Below are positions 13,025 to 26,482 of a stretch of DNA of 64,000 nt, piece after piece (within the stretch, counting starts at the first letter, position 1; the number at the start of each line of letters is the position of its first letter). This DNA is from Sapria himalayana (lineage: Eukaryota > Streptophyta > Magnoliopsida > Malpighiales > Rafflesiaceae). The DNA lies in contig JAREIK010003092.1 of assembly GCA_029783825.1 (NCBI GenBank), positions 176,929 through 240,928 on the forward strand, in the 5' to 3' direction. Made by a program: the position numbers and the translations under genes. The notes under the pieces were generated by a model. The model did not search any database. It had not been told where the DNA came from and saw only the letters and a program-made list of their open reading frames with translations.

Positions 13025-15601
13025 TATCAAAAAATAAAAAAAATAATTTTTTTTATTTTATTTTTTAAATAAAAACTCTAAACCACTAAATGCATACACA
13101 GTTAAATCAATAAACTCCTAAACCCCGTAATGCCTAAATACATAAACCATTAAACTTCTATATACTACTTAATAATTAATAAATCTAATTTTTATTTCTA
13201 TTTATTATTATTTTAAATATTCATTTTAAATATTTATTAGTTTATTTTTATATAAATTTTTATTACAAAATAAAGTATGAGTGCGACAAATATAATTTAA
13301 TAAAATTTATTTTTAATAAAAAAGATATACGCTTATAAAAGAAGTAAAAATTTAAAAATTAAAAATTATTATCCTGTAATATATTTTACTTTAATTTTGA
13401 ATCAATCTGGGTTTTGTAAATATTTTTTAATTAATATCTATCTTTTTATTAATAGTTTATTAATTTAATTTTTGATCATTATTTTATTATCTATCAATAA
13501 AATTATTTATATTGAATTTATATGATATATAATTATTAATATTATTATAAATAAATATTGTATTCACATTTCATATAATTGTAAATATTATTATATTTTT
13601 AAAGGTTATAATCTAGGAAAATAATAACAAATTATAGAAACTTTTTTTGTTATTTAAACTTTTATATAAAACCTATAAACCACTAAAATCCTAAAATCAT
13701 AAATCGCTAAACTACTAACGACAAAACCTCTAAATACTTAAACGATTAAACTGGTATACAATAATAATAAATCTTAAATCTCATTTTAATTTTTATTGAG
13801 TAAAATTTTAAATTTTTATTTTAATTATTTATCAGTTTATTTTAAAAGAAATATTAATTACAAAATAAATTATTAGTGAGACAGATCTAATTTAAATTAA
13901 ACCGGTATCCGTAAATAATAAATAATAAATCTTATTTTTTTTCATTATAATTTTAAATATTCATTTTAATTATTAATTTTTTATTTTTATATAAATATTA
14001 ATTAAAAAATAAATTTTGAGTTAAACAAATATAATTTATATAAATTATTTTTAATCAAAAATATATAGATAAAGTTTTTAAAATAATAAAAATTTCAAAA
14101 CAAAAAATTATTATATAGTAATATATTTTGCTTTGCTTATGAATAATTTTATGTCTTGTAATTATATTTTAATTGATATCTATATTATTAATAATAGATT
14201 ATTAATTTATTTTTTGATCATTATTAGAATATTTATCACTAAAATTGTTTTTGTTGAATTTATATGATATATAAATATAATGATTATTATAACTAAATAT
14301 GAATTCACTTTTGAAAAAAATTTAAAAATTATTAAATTTTCAATGGTTATAACCTTTGAAAATATCTAAAAATAATAAAAATAAATGTTTTGTTATTTTA
14401 TTTTTTAAATAAAACCTATAAACCACTAAATGCATACACAATTAAATCAGTAAACACCTAAACCCTGTAATACCTAAATACATAAACCATTAAACTACTA
14501 TATAATACATAATAATTAATAAATCTTATTTTAATTTCTATTTATTATAGTTTTAAATATTCATTTTAATTATTTATTAGTTTATTTTTATAGAAATATG
14601 TATTATAAATTAAATTATGAGTGTGACAAATATAATTTAAATAATTTATTTTTAATCAAAAATAATATATACGCTTATAAAAGAAGTAAAAATTTAAAAA
14701 TTAAAAATTATTATCCAGTAATATATTTTACTTTAATTTTAAATCAATTTGGGTTTTGTAAAATTCTTTTAATTAATATCTCTCTTATTATTAATAGTTA
14801 ATTAATTTAATTTTGATCATTATTATAATATCTATCAATAAAATTGTTTATATTGAATTATATTATATATAATTATTAATATTATTATAACTAAATGTTA
14901 TATTCACATTTCAAAAAATTTAAAATATTATTATTTTTTCAAAGGTTATAACCTATGAAAATTAGAAAAAATTACAAATTTTTTTTTGTTATTTTATTGT
15001 TTAAATAAAACCAATAAACCACTAAATGCCTAAAAACCTAAATCGCTAAGCTCCTAAAAGACAAAACCTCTAAATATTTAAACCATTAAATGAGTATACA
15101 TTAATAATAAATTATAAATATCATTTTAATTTTTATTTAGTATAATTTAAAATTTTTATTTTAATTAATTTTCAGTTTATTTTTATAGATATATTAATTA
15201 CAAAATAAATTATTAGTAATAGATTATTAAGTTATTTTTTAATAATTATTAGAATATTTATCAAAAAAAAATTATATTAAATTTATATGATATATAATTA
15301 TAATGATTATTATAACTAAATTTTGTATTAACTTTTGAAAAAAATTTTAAAATTATTATATTTTCAAAGGTTATAACCTTTGAAAATGTGAAAAAATAAA
15401 AAAAAAATATTTTTTTGTTATTTTATTGTTTAAATAAAACCTATAAATCACTAAATGCCTAAGCACTTAAATCACTAAACTACAAAATTTCGGTAGCTCT
15501 TTATAGATAATTCTTTAAACCGTTATACGCTAAATAATAATTAATAAATCTCATTTTTATTTGTTTTCATTATAATTTAAAATAGTTATTTTAATTATTT
15601 T

Positions 15602-15605
<4 letters not shown>

Positions 15606-15637
<32 letters not shown>
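15606..15637. repeat. Longest (TA)n tract in the window
   Basis: This is a TA dinucleotide run of about 15 units in the same monomer position as 12649-12668. Following sequence (AAGATAAGCTTATAAAAAGAATAAAAA) is the same in both, apart from point changes. Length variation is expected from replication slippage. Confidence 0.8.
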
Positions 15638-15640
<3 letters not shown>

Positions 15641-16286
15641 TATAAAATAAATTATGTGTTAAAATATAATATATAAAAATTATTTTTCATAAAAAAAAAG
15701 ATAAGCTTATAAAAAGAATAAAAATTTAAAAACAAATAATTATTATTAAGTAATATATTTTGCTTTGCTTATTAATCATTATAGGTTTTGATATTATATT
15801 TTAAGTAATATCAATTTTATTCATAATAGATTTTTAATTTATTTTTTGATAATTATTAGAATATCTATCAATAAAATTGTTTATATTGAATTTATATGAT
15901 ATATAATTATTATGATTATTATAAATAAATATTGTATTCACTTTTGAAAAAAATTTAAAAATTATTATATTTTCAAAGGTTATAACATTAAAAAATGAGA
16001 AAAAATAAAAAAAAAAATTTTTGTTATTTCATTTTTTAAATAAAACCTATAGATCATTAAATGCTTACTTTCATAAATCAGTAAGCTCATAAATCTTGAA
16101 ACCCCTAAATACATAACCCTTTTAACAGCTATATACTACTTAATAAATAATAAATCTCATTTTTATTTCTATTTATTATAATTTTAAATATTCATTTTAA
16201 TTATTTAAAGTTTAATTATTTAGAAAAATTAATTAAAAAATAAATTTCGAGTAAGACAGATATTATATAAATAATTTATTTTTAAT

Positions 16287-16304
16287 CAAAAAAAATATAA
16301 GCTT
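16287..16304. repeat. TATAAGCTTATA dyad (second conserved monomer palindrome)
   Basis: A 12-bp perfect palindrome centred on a HindIII-type AAGCTT recurs once per monomer, roughly midway between successive 26-bp palindromes, with decayed versions such as TATACGCTTATA. This is a representative copy. It provides a practical phase marker for the array. Confidence 0.6.
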
Positions 16305-19300
16305 ATAAAAAGAAGAAAAAATTTAAAAATTATATATTATTATTTAGTAATATATTTTGATTTGATTTTGAAGAATTTTGTGCAATGTAAATATATATTA
16401 ATTAATATTTATATTATTAATAATAGTTTATTAATTTAATTTTTGATCATTAATATAATATATATCATTAAAATTGTTTATATTGAATTTATATGATATA
16501 TAATTAGTAAGATTAATATAATTATACATAGTATTCACATTTCAAAAAATTTTAAAAATTATTTTATTTTCAAAGGTTATAACCTTTGAAAATCAGAAAA
16601 AATGTAAAATTTTTTTTTTTATTTTTATTATATAAATAAAACCTATTAACCACTAAATACCTAAAAATATAAATTGATAAACTCTTAAATGACAAAACTC
16701 CTAAATAATCAAACCATTAAATTGGTATACCACATATAATAAATCATAAATCTCATTTAATTTGTATTCATTATAATTTAAATATTCATTTTAATTATTT
16801 ATTAGTTTATTTTTTATGAAATATTAATTACAAAATAAATAATGAGTGAGACAACTATAATTTTAATAATTTATTTTTAATCAAAAAAAATATATAAGAA
16901 TATAAAAAGATGTAAAAATTTAAAAACAAAAAAGTATTATTTAGTAATATATTTTACTTTGATTTTGAATCATTATATATAGGTTTTGCAATTTTATTTT
17001 AATTGCTATCAATCTTATTAAGAATAGTTTATTATTTTATTATTTGATCAATTTTATAATATATAAAAATAAAATTACTTATATTGAATTTAAATGTTTT
17101 ATAATTATTAAGATTATTATAACTAAATATTATATTTACATTTGAAAAAAATTTAAAAATTATTATATTTTCAAAGGTTATAACCTTGAAAAATGATACA
17201 AAATCACAAAAATAACTTTTTTATTATTTTATTTTTTAAATAAAACTTATAAACCACTAAATGCCTAAATATTTAAATCTCTAGACTCCTAAACCCCAAA
17301 ACCCCCTAAATACTTAAACCATTAACCCTATATAACCTAAATTATAAATAATAAATCTCATTTTTATTTGTATTCATTATAATTTTAAATATTAATTTTA
17401 ATTATTTTTTAATTTATTTTTATAGAAATATTATTTATAAAATAAATAATGAGTGAGACATATATAATTTAAATAAATTATTTTATATAAAAAAATATAA
17501 GCTTATAAATATAAACAAAATTTCATAAATTTAAAATTTTATTTACTAATATAATTTACTTTGATTTTGAATTAATTTGGTTTCTGCAAATATATTTAAT
17601 TAATATCTATCTTATTAATAATAGTTCATTAATTTATTTTTCGATCATCAAAATAAAATATATTACTAAAATTTTTTATATTGAATTTACATCAAATATA
17701 ATATTTAACATTATTATAACTAAGTATTGTATTCATATTTTAGAACTATTAAAAAATTATTATATTTTCAAAGGTTATAACCTTTGAAAATCATGAAAAT
17801 TCATAAAAATAATTTTTTGTTATTTCATTGATTAAATAAAACCTATAAACACCTAAATGTGTACACATATAAATCAATAAACTCATTAACCCCAAAACCA
17901 AAATAAACTTAAACCATTAAATAGGTATACCCTAAATAATAAATAATAAATGAAATTTTTATTAGTATTCATTATAATTATATATATACATTTAATTATT
18001 TATTAGTTATTTTTATAGAAATATAAATTAAAAAATAAATTAATAGTTAGACAAATATAATTTAAATAATTTATTATTCATCAAAAAATATATAAGCTTA
18101 TAAATGGATACAAAAATTTAAAAATTTAAAATTAATATTTAGTAAATTATTTCACTTTGATTTTGAATCATTTTAGGTTTTGAAAATATATTTTAAACAA
18201 TATTTATCTTTTTAATAATTGTTTATTAATCTTTTGTATGATCATTATTATAATATATATCAATAAAATTGTTTATATTGAATTTACATGATATATAATT
18301 ATTGAGATTATCATAACTAAATATAGTATTCACATTTAAAAAAAATTTAAAATTTGTTATAGTTTCAAATTTATATTCTTCAAAAATGAGTACAAACAAC
18401 ACCAAAAAAATTTGTTATTTTATTTTTTAAATAAAACCTATAAACTACTAAATGCCTAAACAGTTAAATCACTAAATTCTCAAATCCCAAAACTCCTAAA
18501 TATATAATCTTTTAAACCTATATATTTTATCTTATTAATAAAAGTTTTATTTAATATCTATCTTATTAATATATTTTACTTTGATTTTGAATAAAATTAG
18601 GTTTTGCAAATAAATTTTATTTAATATCTATCTTATTAATAATAGTTTATTAATTTATTTTATTATCATCATCATAATATCTATATAAAAATTATTTATA
18701 TTGAATTTACATAAAATATAAATATTTAGATTATTATAACAAAATAATATTTTCTTATTTTAAAAATATTTAAAAATTATTAAGTTTTCAAAGGTTATAA
18801 CATTTGAAAATAAGAAAAAATAAAAAAATAAATTTTTTGTTATTAGATTTTTTAAATTAAATCTATAAACCACAAAATTCCTAAACCTTAATGACTAAAC
18901 TCCTAAACCCCGAAGCCCATAAATACATAAGCCTTTAAATTTGTATACTCAAAATAATAAATAATAAATCTCATTTTTATTAGTATTTATTATAATTTTA
19001 TATATTCATTTTAATTATTTATGCATTTATTTTTATAGAAATATTAATTACAAAATAAATTATTAGTGAGACCAATATAATATAAATAATTTATTTTTCA
19101 TCAAAAAAATCTAAGATCATAAAAAAAGGCAAAATTTTTAAAACAAAATATTATTATTTTGTAATTTATTTTAATTTAATTTTGAATAATTATAGATTTT
19201 GCAATTATATTTTAATTTATATCATTCTAATTAATAATAGTTTATTAATTTATTTATATATCATTATTATAATATTTATTAATAAAATTATTTATATTGA

Positions 19301-22300
19301 TTTTATATTATAAATAATTATCAAGATTATTATAACTAAATATTATATTCACATTTTTAAAAAAATTAAAAATTATTATATTTTCAAAGGTTATAACCTT
19401 CAAAAATTAGATAAAATCACTTAAGGCATAAACACTTAAATGATTAAACAGCAAAACACCAAAATACTTAAACCATTAAACTTGTATATCCTAGATAATA
19501 AATCTCAATTTTATTTGTTTTCATTATAATTTTAAATATTTATTTTAATGATTTATAAGTTTATTTTTATAGAAAATAAATTACAAAAAGATTTAAGAGG
19601 AAGACAAATATAATTTAAATAATTTATTTTCAATAACAAAAAATATAAACTTATAAAAAGAAGCAAAACATCAAAAAATTATTATATTGTATTATATTTT
19701 ATTTTAATTTTGAATAAATTTACGTTTTGAAAATATATTTTAAAAGATATCTATCTTATTAATAATAGTTTATTAATTTATTTTTTGATCATTAATATAA
19801 TATCTATAAATATAATTGTTTATATTGAATTAACATTATATATAATTATTAAGATTATCATAACTAATTATAGTATTCACATATAAAAAAATTTAAAAAA
19901 TGTTTTATTTTCGAAGGTTATAATTTTTGAAAATACGAAAAATTACAAAAATAAACTTTATGTTATATCATTGTTTAAATAAATCATATAAACCATTAAA
20001 TGCCTAAATACATAAATATGTAAATTCCTAAACCCCGAAGCCCCTAAATACCTAAACCTTTAAACTCATAAAACTTAAATATAATTTAAATATTTTATAG
20101 AAATTTTAATTACAAAATAAATTATGTGTAACAAATATAATTTAAATAATATATTTTTATCAAAAAAATATATAAGCTTATAAAATGATGCAAAAACTAA
20201 AAAAAAATTATTATTTAGTATTAAATTTTAATTTGATTTTGAATCATTTTAGGTTTTTTATTTATATTTTAATTTATATCTATCATATTAATAATAGTTT
20301 CTTAATTTATTCTTTGATAATTGATATAATATTATCAATGCAATTGTTTATATTTAGTATCTATTATATATAGTTATAATAATTATTATTACTAAATATT
20401 GTATTCACATATTAAAAAAATTTTAAAATAATTATATATTCAAATATTATGACATTTGAAAATTTGAAAAAATATCAAAAATAAATTTTTTGTTATTTCA
20501 TTGTTTAAATAAAAGCAATAAATCAATAAATGCCTAAATACTTAAATCAATACTTCTAAATCTCGAAAACCCTAAATAGATAAATTTTTTAAACAGGTAT
20601 ATCCTATATAATAAATAATAAATCTCATTTTTTATTTTTTTCATTATAATTTTAGATATTCATTGTAATTATTTATTTGTTTATTTTTATATAAATATTA
20701 AATACAAATTAAATTATAAGTTAGAAAAATATAATTTATATAAATTATTTTTCAACAAAAAAATATAGACAAACTTATTAAAAGAATAAAAAAATTTAAA
20801 ACAAAAAATTATTATATAGTAATTTATTTTACTTTGTTTCTGAATCATTTTAGGTTTTGAAATTATATTTTAATTGATATCAAACTTATTAATAATAGAT
20901 TATTAATTTATTTTTTGATCATTATTAGAATATTTTCAATAAAAATATTTATATTTAATTTATATAATATATAATTTAAATAATTATTATAACTAAATAT
21001 TGTATTCACTTTTGAAAAAAATTTTAAATTTATTATATTTTCAAAGATTCTAACCTTTGAACATGTGAAAAAACAAAAAAAATATTTTTTTTATTTCATT
21101 GTTAAAATAAAACCTATAAATCACTAAATGCCTAAACACTTAAATCACTAAACTACAAAATCTCAATAACCCTATATAAATAATCGTTTAAACAGGTATC
21201 CCCTAAATAATAATTAATAAATCTCATTTTTATTTGTTTTCAATTTAATTTAAAAAATTCATTTTGATTGTTTAGATTTTTATTTATATATATATATTAA
21301 TTAAAATAAATTATGTGTTAAAAATATAATTTATAAAAATTATTTTTCATAAAAATATAGATAAGCTGATAAAAAGAATAAAAATTTAAAAAAAAAATTA
21401 TTATTAAGTAATATATTTTGCTTTGCTTTTGAATCATTTTAGGTTTTGATATTATATTTTAAGTAATATCAATATTATTCATAATAGATTTTAAATTTAT
21501 TTTTTGATAATTATTAGAATATCTATGAATAAAATTGTTTATATTGAATTAATACGATATATAATTATTATGATTATCATAAATAAATTTTTATTCACTT
21601 TTGAAAAAAATTTAAAAATTATTATATTTTCAATGGTTATAATCTTTGAAAATCTCAAAAAATAATAAAAATAATTTTTTTTTTATTTTTTTTCTTAAAT
21701 AAAACCTATAAACCACTAAATGCATACACAGTTAAATCAGTAAACTTCTAAACCTCGTAATGCCTAAATACATAAACTATTAAACTGCTATATACTACTT
21801 AATAATTAATAACTCTAATTTTTATTTCTATTTTTAATAATTTTTAATATTTATTTTAATTATTTATTAGTTTATTTTTATTAAAAGATTTATTACAAAA
21901 TAAAGTATGAGTGTGATAAATATAATATAATTTATTTATTTTTAATAAAAAAAAAATATACGGTTCTAAAAGAAGTAAAAATTTAAAATTTAAAAATTAA
22001 AAATTATTATCCATTAATATATTTTACTTTAATTTTGAATCAATTTGGGTTTTGTAAATATTTTTTAATTAATATCTATCTTTTTATTAATAGTTTAATA
22101 ATTTAATTTTTGATCATTATTATATTGTATATCAATAAAATTGTTTATATTGAATTTATATGATATATAATTATTAATATTATTATAACAAAATTTTGTA
22201 TTCAAATTTCAAAAAATTGTAAATATTATTATATTTTAAAAGGTTATAACTATGAAAAAGATAAAAATATATAGAAAATTTTTTTGTTATTTAATTTTTT

Positions 22301-23074
22301 TATATAAAACCAATATACCACTAAAAGTCTAAAAACATAAATCGCTAAACTTCTAACTACAAAACCTCTAAATACTTAAACTTTTAAACTGGTATACATT
22401 AATAATAAATCTTAAATCTCATTTTAATTTTTATTCAGTATAATTTTATATTTTTATTTTAATTAGTTATCAATTTATTTTTATAGAAATATTAATTACA
22501 AAATAAATTATTAGTGAGATGGATCTAATTTAAATTAAACCGGTATCCCCAAATAATAAAAAATAAATAATAAATCACATTTTTTTATTATAATTTTAAA
22601 TATTCATTTTAATTATTTATTTATTTATTTATATATAAATATTAATTACAAAATAAATTATGAGTTAGGCAAATATAAATTGTATAAATTATTTTTCATC
22701 AAAAAAATATAGATAAACTTATTAAAAGAAAAAAAATTTTTAAAAAAAATTATTATATAGTAATATATTTTTGTTTGCTTCTGAATCATTTTATGTTTTG
22801 TAATTATATTTTAATTAATACCTATCTTATTATTAATAGATTATTAATTTATTTTTTGATTATTATTAGAATATTTTTCAATAAAATTGTTTATATTGAA
22901 TTTATATGATGTATAAATATAATGATTAGTATAACTAAATATTGTATTCACATTTGAAAAAAATTTAAAAATTATTATATTTTCAAAGGTTATAACCTTT
23001 GAAAATATCAAAAAATAATAAAAATAATTTTTATTATTTTATTTTTTAAATAAAACCTTAAAACCACTAAATGC

Positions 23075-23570
23075 TTGGGGTGCTCATTAGAAGGGACCGA
23101 GATCGGGGATTTTGGGTAGGATAAAATGGTTCCGGGATGGAACGGAGTTCGGACATTTTTATCAATTTATTTTATTCAAATCGGCCAAGTTAGTTCATGT
23201 CGAAACATTTTGTTGTACCATTTATCATTCCTAAGTTATGTATCTTTCAAACTCAAATTGGGCCAATTTTGTCTTGTCAAATACGCTGAATACAGCAAAC
23301 GAGTTCAATTACCTTGTCAAAAGATTTGATGTGCAGAAAAGGATAGAAATGTTAAATAGAATGGGACCGAGTTGTGTGCTTAATTTGGTTCTTTGTTTTT
23401 TCACAAGTTGGCTTTGTTCCGTCGAGTGGAAGTTAACCATAATAGCAATACTACATTTTTTAAACAATTACTTAAAATATTAAGGAATAGCTAAAGATGA
23501 CAACAAACATTAGTAGCAGCAATTACTACTTAAGTAATTGCTAAAATTAGGCTGCTTAATATAACAAAAA
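23075..23570 (-). mobile_element. hAT DNA transposon copy 3 (3' end fragment only)
   Basis: The fragment starts with TTGGGGTGCTCA, one base from the TAGGGGTGCTCA terminus at 60869, directly after CTAAATGC (23067-23074). About 100 bp of subterminal sequence present in copy 6 is missing after the first ~15 bp. The 3' tail then continues, including the dyad at 23518-23542, to ATATAACAAAAA at 23570, where orientation-A satellite begins. No transposase sequence remains. Reading frames at 23126-23329 and 23238-23483 correspond to the conserved opposite-strand frame described at 60988-61380. Confidence 0.9.
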
Positions 23571-26313
23571 TTATTTACAATACCCAAATCGATTCAAGAT
23601 TAAACTATAATATATTATTGTATAATAACTTTTAATTTTTAAATTTTTACTTCTTTTATAAGCGTATATATTTTTTTTGATTAAAAAAAAATTAGTTAAA
23701 TTATAATTGTCGCACTCATAATTTATTTTGTAATAAATATTTTATAAAAATAAACTAATAAATAATTAAAATCAATATTTAAAATTATAATAAATATAAT
23801 AAAAATTAGATATATTAATTATTAAGTAGTATATAGTGGTTTAATGGTTTATGTATTTAGGAGTTTACTGATTTACCTATATATGCTTTTAGCAGTTTAT
23901 ATGTTTTATTTAAAAAATAAAATAAAAAAAAATTATTTTTGTTATTTTTTGATATTCTCAAAGGTTATAACCTTTGAAAATACAATAAATTTTAAATTTT
24001 TTTCTAATGTGAATACAATCTTTAGTTATAATAATCATTATATTTATATATCATATAAATTAAATATAAACAATTTTTTTGATAAATATTCTAATAATAA
24101 TCAAAAAATAAATTAATAATCTATTATTAATAAGATAGATATCAATTAAAATATAATTACAAAACCTAAAATGACTCAGAAGCAAAGCTAAATATATTAC
24201 TATATAATAATTCTTTGTTTTGAATTTTTTTTTCTTTTAAAAAGTTTATGTATTATTTTTTGATGAAAAATAATTTATATAAATTATATTTGTTTAACTC
24301 ATAATTTATTCTGTAATTAATATATTTATAAAAATAAACAAATAAATAATTAAAATGAATATTTAAAATTATAATGAAAAAAAATGAGATTTATTATTTA
24401 TTATTTAGGGATACCAGTTTAATTTAAATTAGATATTTCTCGCTAATAATTTATTTTGTAATTATTATTTCTATAAAAATAAACTGATAAATATTTAAAA
24501 TAAAAATTTAAAATTATACTGAATAAAATTTAAAATAAGATTTATGATTTATTATTATTGCATACCAGTTTAATGGATTAAGAATTTAGAGGTTTTTTCA
24601 TTTAGGATTTTAGTGATTTATGTTTTTAGGCTTTTAGTGGTCTATACGTTTTATTTAAAAAAAAAATATCAAAAAAAATTTTTATAATTTTTTCTCATTT
24701 TCATAGGTTATAACCTTTGAAAATATAATAATATTTAAAATTTTTTGAAATGTGAATACAATACTTAGTTATAATAATATTAATAATTATATATCATATA
24801 AATTCAATATAAACAATTTTATTGATATATATTATAATAATGATCAAAATTAAATTTATAAACTATTGATATTAAGATAAATATTAATTAAAAAATAATT
24901 ACAAAACCCAAATTGATTAAAAATTATAATAAAATATATTTCTGGATAACAATTTTTAATTTTTAAATTTTTACTTCTTTTATAAGCATTTATATTTTTT
25001 AAATTATATTTGTCGCACTCATAATTTATTTTGTAATAAATATTTCTATAAAAATAAACTAATAAATAATTAAAATGAATATTTAAATTATAATAAATAG
25101 AATTAAAAATTAGATTTATTAATTATTAAGTAGTATATAGTGGTTTAGTGGTTTATGTATTTAGGCATTACGGGGTTTAGGAGTTTACTGATTTAACTGT
25201 GCATGCATTTAGTGGTTTATAGGTGTTATTTTAAAAAAAATATCAAAAAATATATTTTTTTTATTTTTTGATATTTTCAAAGGTTATAACCTTTGAAAAT
25301 ATAATAATTTTTATATTTTTTTCAAAAATGAATACAATATTTAGTTATAATAATCATTATATTTATATATCATATAAATTCAATATAAATATTTTTATTG
25401 ATAAATATTCTAATAATGATCAAAGAATAAATTAATAATCTATTATTAATAAGATAGATATAAATTTAAATATAATTACAAAACATAAAATGATTCAGAA
25501 ACAAAGCAAAATATATTACTATATAATAATATTATGTTTTTAATTTTTTTTCTTTTAAAAAGATTATCTATACTTTTTTGATGAAAAATAATTATATAAA
25601 TTATATTTGTCTAACACAATTTATTCTGTAATTAATAATTATATAAAAATAAATGAATAAATAATTAAAATGAATATTTTAAATTATAATGAATAAAATA
25701 ATATTGAGATTTATTATTTAGGGTATACCAGTTTAAAATGATTATCTATTTATGGTTTTCAAGATTTAGCAGTTATTGATTTAAGTATTTAGGCATTTAG
25801 TGGTTTAAAGGATTTATTTAAACAATGAAATAACAAAAAAATTATTTTTGTTATTTTTTGATATTTTCAAAGGTTATAACATTTGAAAATATAATAATTT
25901 TAAAATTTTTTTAAAATGTGAATAAAATATTTAGTAAAAATAATCATTATAATTATATATAATATAAATTATTATAAATAATTTTATTGATAGATATGAT
26001 ATCAATTATCAAAAAATAAATTAATAAACTATTATTAATATGATAGATATAAATTAAAATATAATTACAAAACCTAAAATGATTCAAAATCAATGTACAA
26101 TTTATTACTAAATAATAATTTTTTGTTTTTAAATTTGTACTTCTTTTTATAAGATTATATATTTTTTAAAATTAAATTATTAATATTATATTTGTCTGAC
26201 TACTTATTTATTTTGTAATTAATATTTATATAAAAAATAAACTAATAAATATTTAAAATTAATATTTAAAATTATAATGAATACAAATTAAAACGAGATT
26301 AAAGATTTATTAT
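23571..26313 (-). repeat. AT-rich ~600-bp satellite, orientation A, block 3
   Basis: About four and a half monomers. Palindromes lie near 23955 (one mismatch), 24705, 25274-25299 (perfect) and 25868. TTTAGTGGTTTATAGG-type telomere-like blocks lie near 23845-23900, 24570-24650, 25140-25225 and 25735-25810. The block is abruptly replaced at 26314 by an LTR fragment. No gene is visible in it. Confidence 0.92.
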
Positions 26314-26482
26314 TGTTGTAAACATAATTTATTTTTTGATAATCTTTTTGTATAAACAAATATTTTTTCTTTTTAAATATTTTCATATAAGTGCAGGAAA
26401 AGAAATATTAAGAGGCCGGGGATGCAACAGTAGCATAATAACGGAGGTCTCGCTGACCGGACAACAGGCCGAAATTGGAGCA
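26314..26482 (+). mobile_element. 5' fragment of a Copia-like LTR
   Basis: The fragment starts with TGTTGTA and contains ATAAGTGCAGGAAAAGAAAT, then a CGGGGATGCAACAGTAG block, GACCGGACAACAGG and TTGGAGCAG. Segment by segment this matches the reverse complement of 45240-45420, the start of the solo LTR at 44844-45420, so it is the same LTR family in the opposite strand sense. It breaks off in GGAGCAG and joins hAT copy 4. No retroelement coding sequence is attached. Confidence 0.8.

Larger units (their letters stand above)
8153..23074 (+). repeat. AT-rich ~600-bp satellite, orientation B, block 2 (15 kb)
   Basis: This is the longest block before the island, with roughly 25 monomers. Palindrome centres recur at about 8.67, 9.42, 10.01, 10.60, 11.18, 11.72, 12.41, 13.01, 13.60, 14.35, 14.95, 15.37, 15.98, 16.58, 17.18 and 17.78 kb and onward. 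Spacing is mostly 590-610 bp, with some ~740 and ~425. A monomer runs: palindrome, TTGTTATTTTATT, AAATAAAACCTATAAACC, telomere-like CTAAA block, GGTATACCCTAAATAATAAA, long AT-rich spacer with TATAAGCTTATA, TTTTGAATCATTTTAGG, TTGATCATTATTATAATATC, then the next palindrome. The block ends at the CTAAATGC site (23067-23074), where hAT copy 3 starts. Short open frames inside it are fortuitous. Confidence 0.95.

Noticed and set aside
8153..23074. Regularly spaced palindromic repeat read as a CRISPR-like array
   Set aside because: Spacing is ~600 bp, the intervening sequence is itself repeated, and the sequence is plant nuclear DNA.
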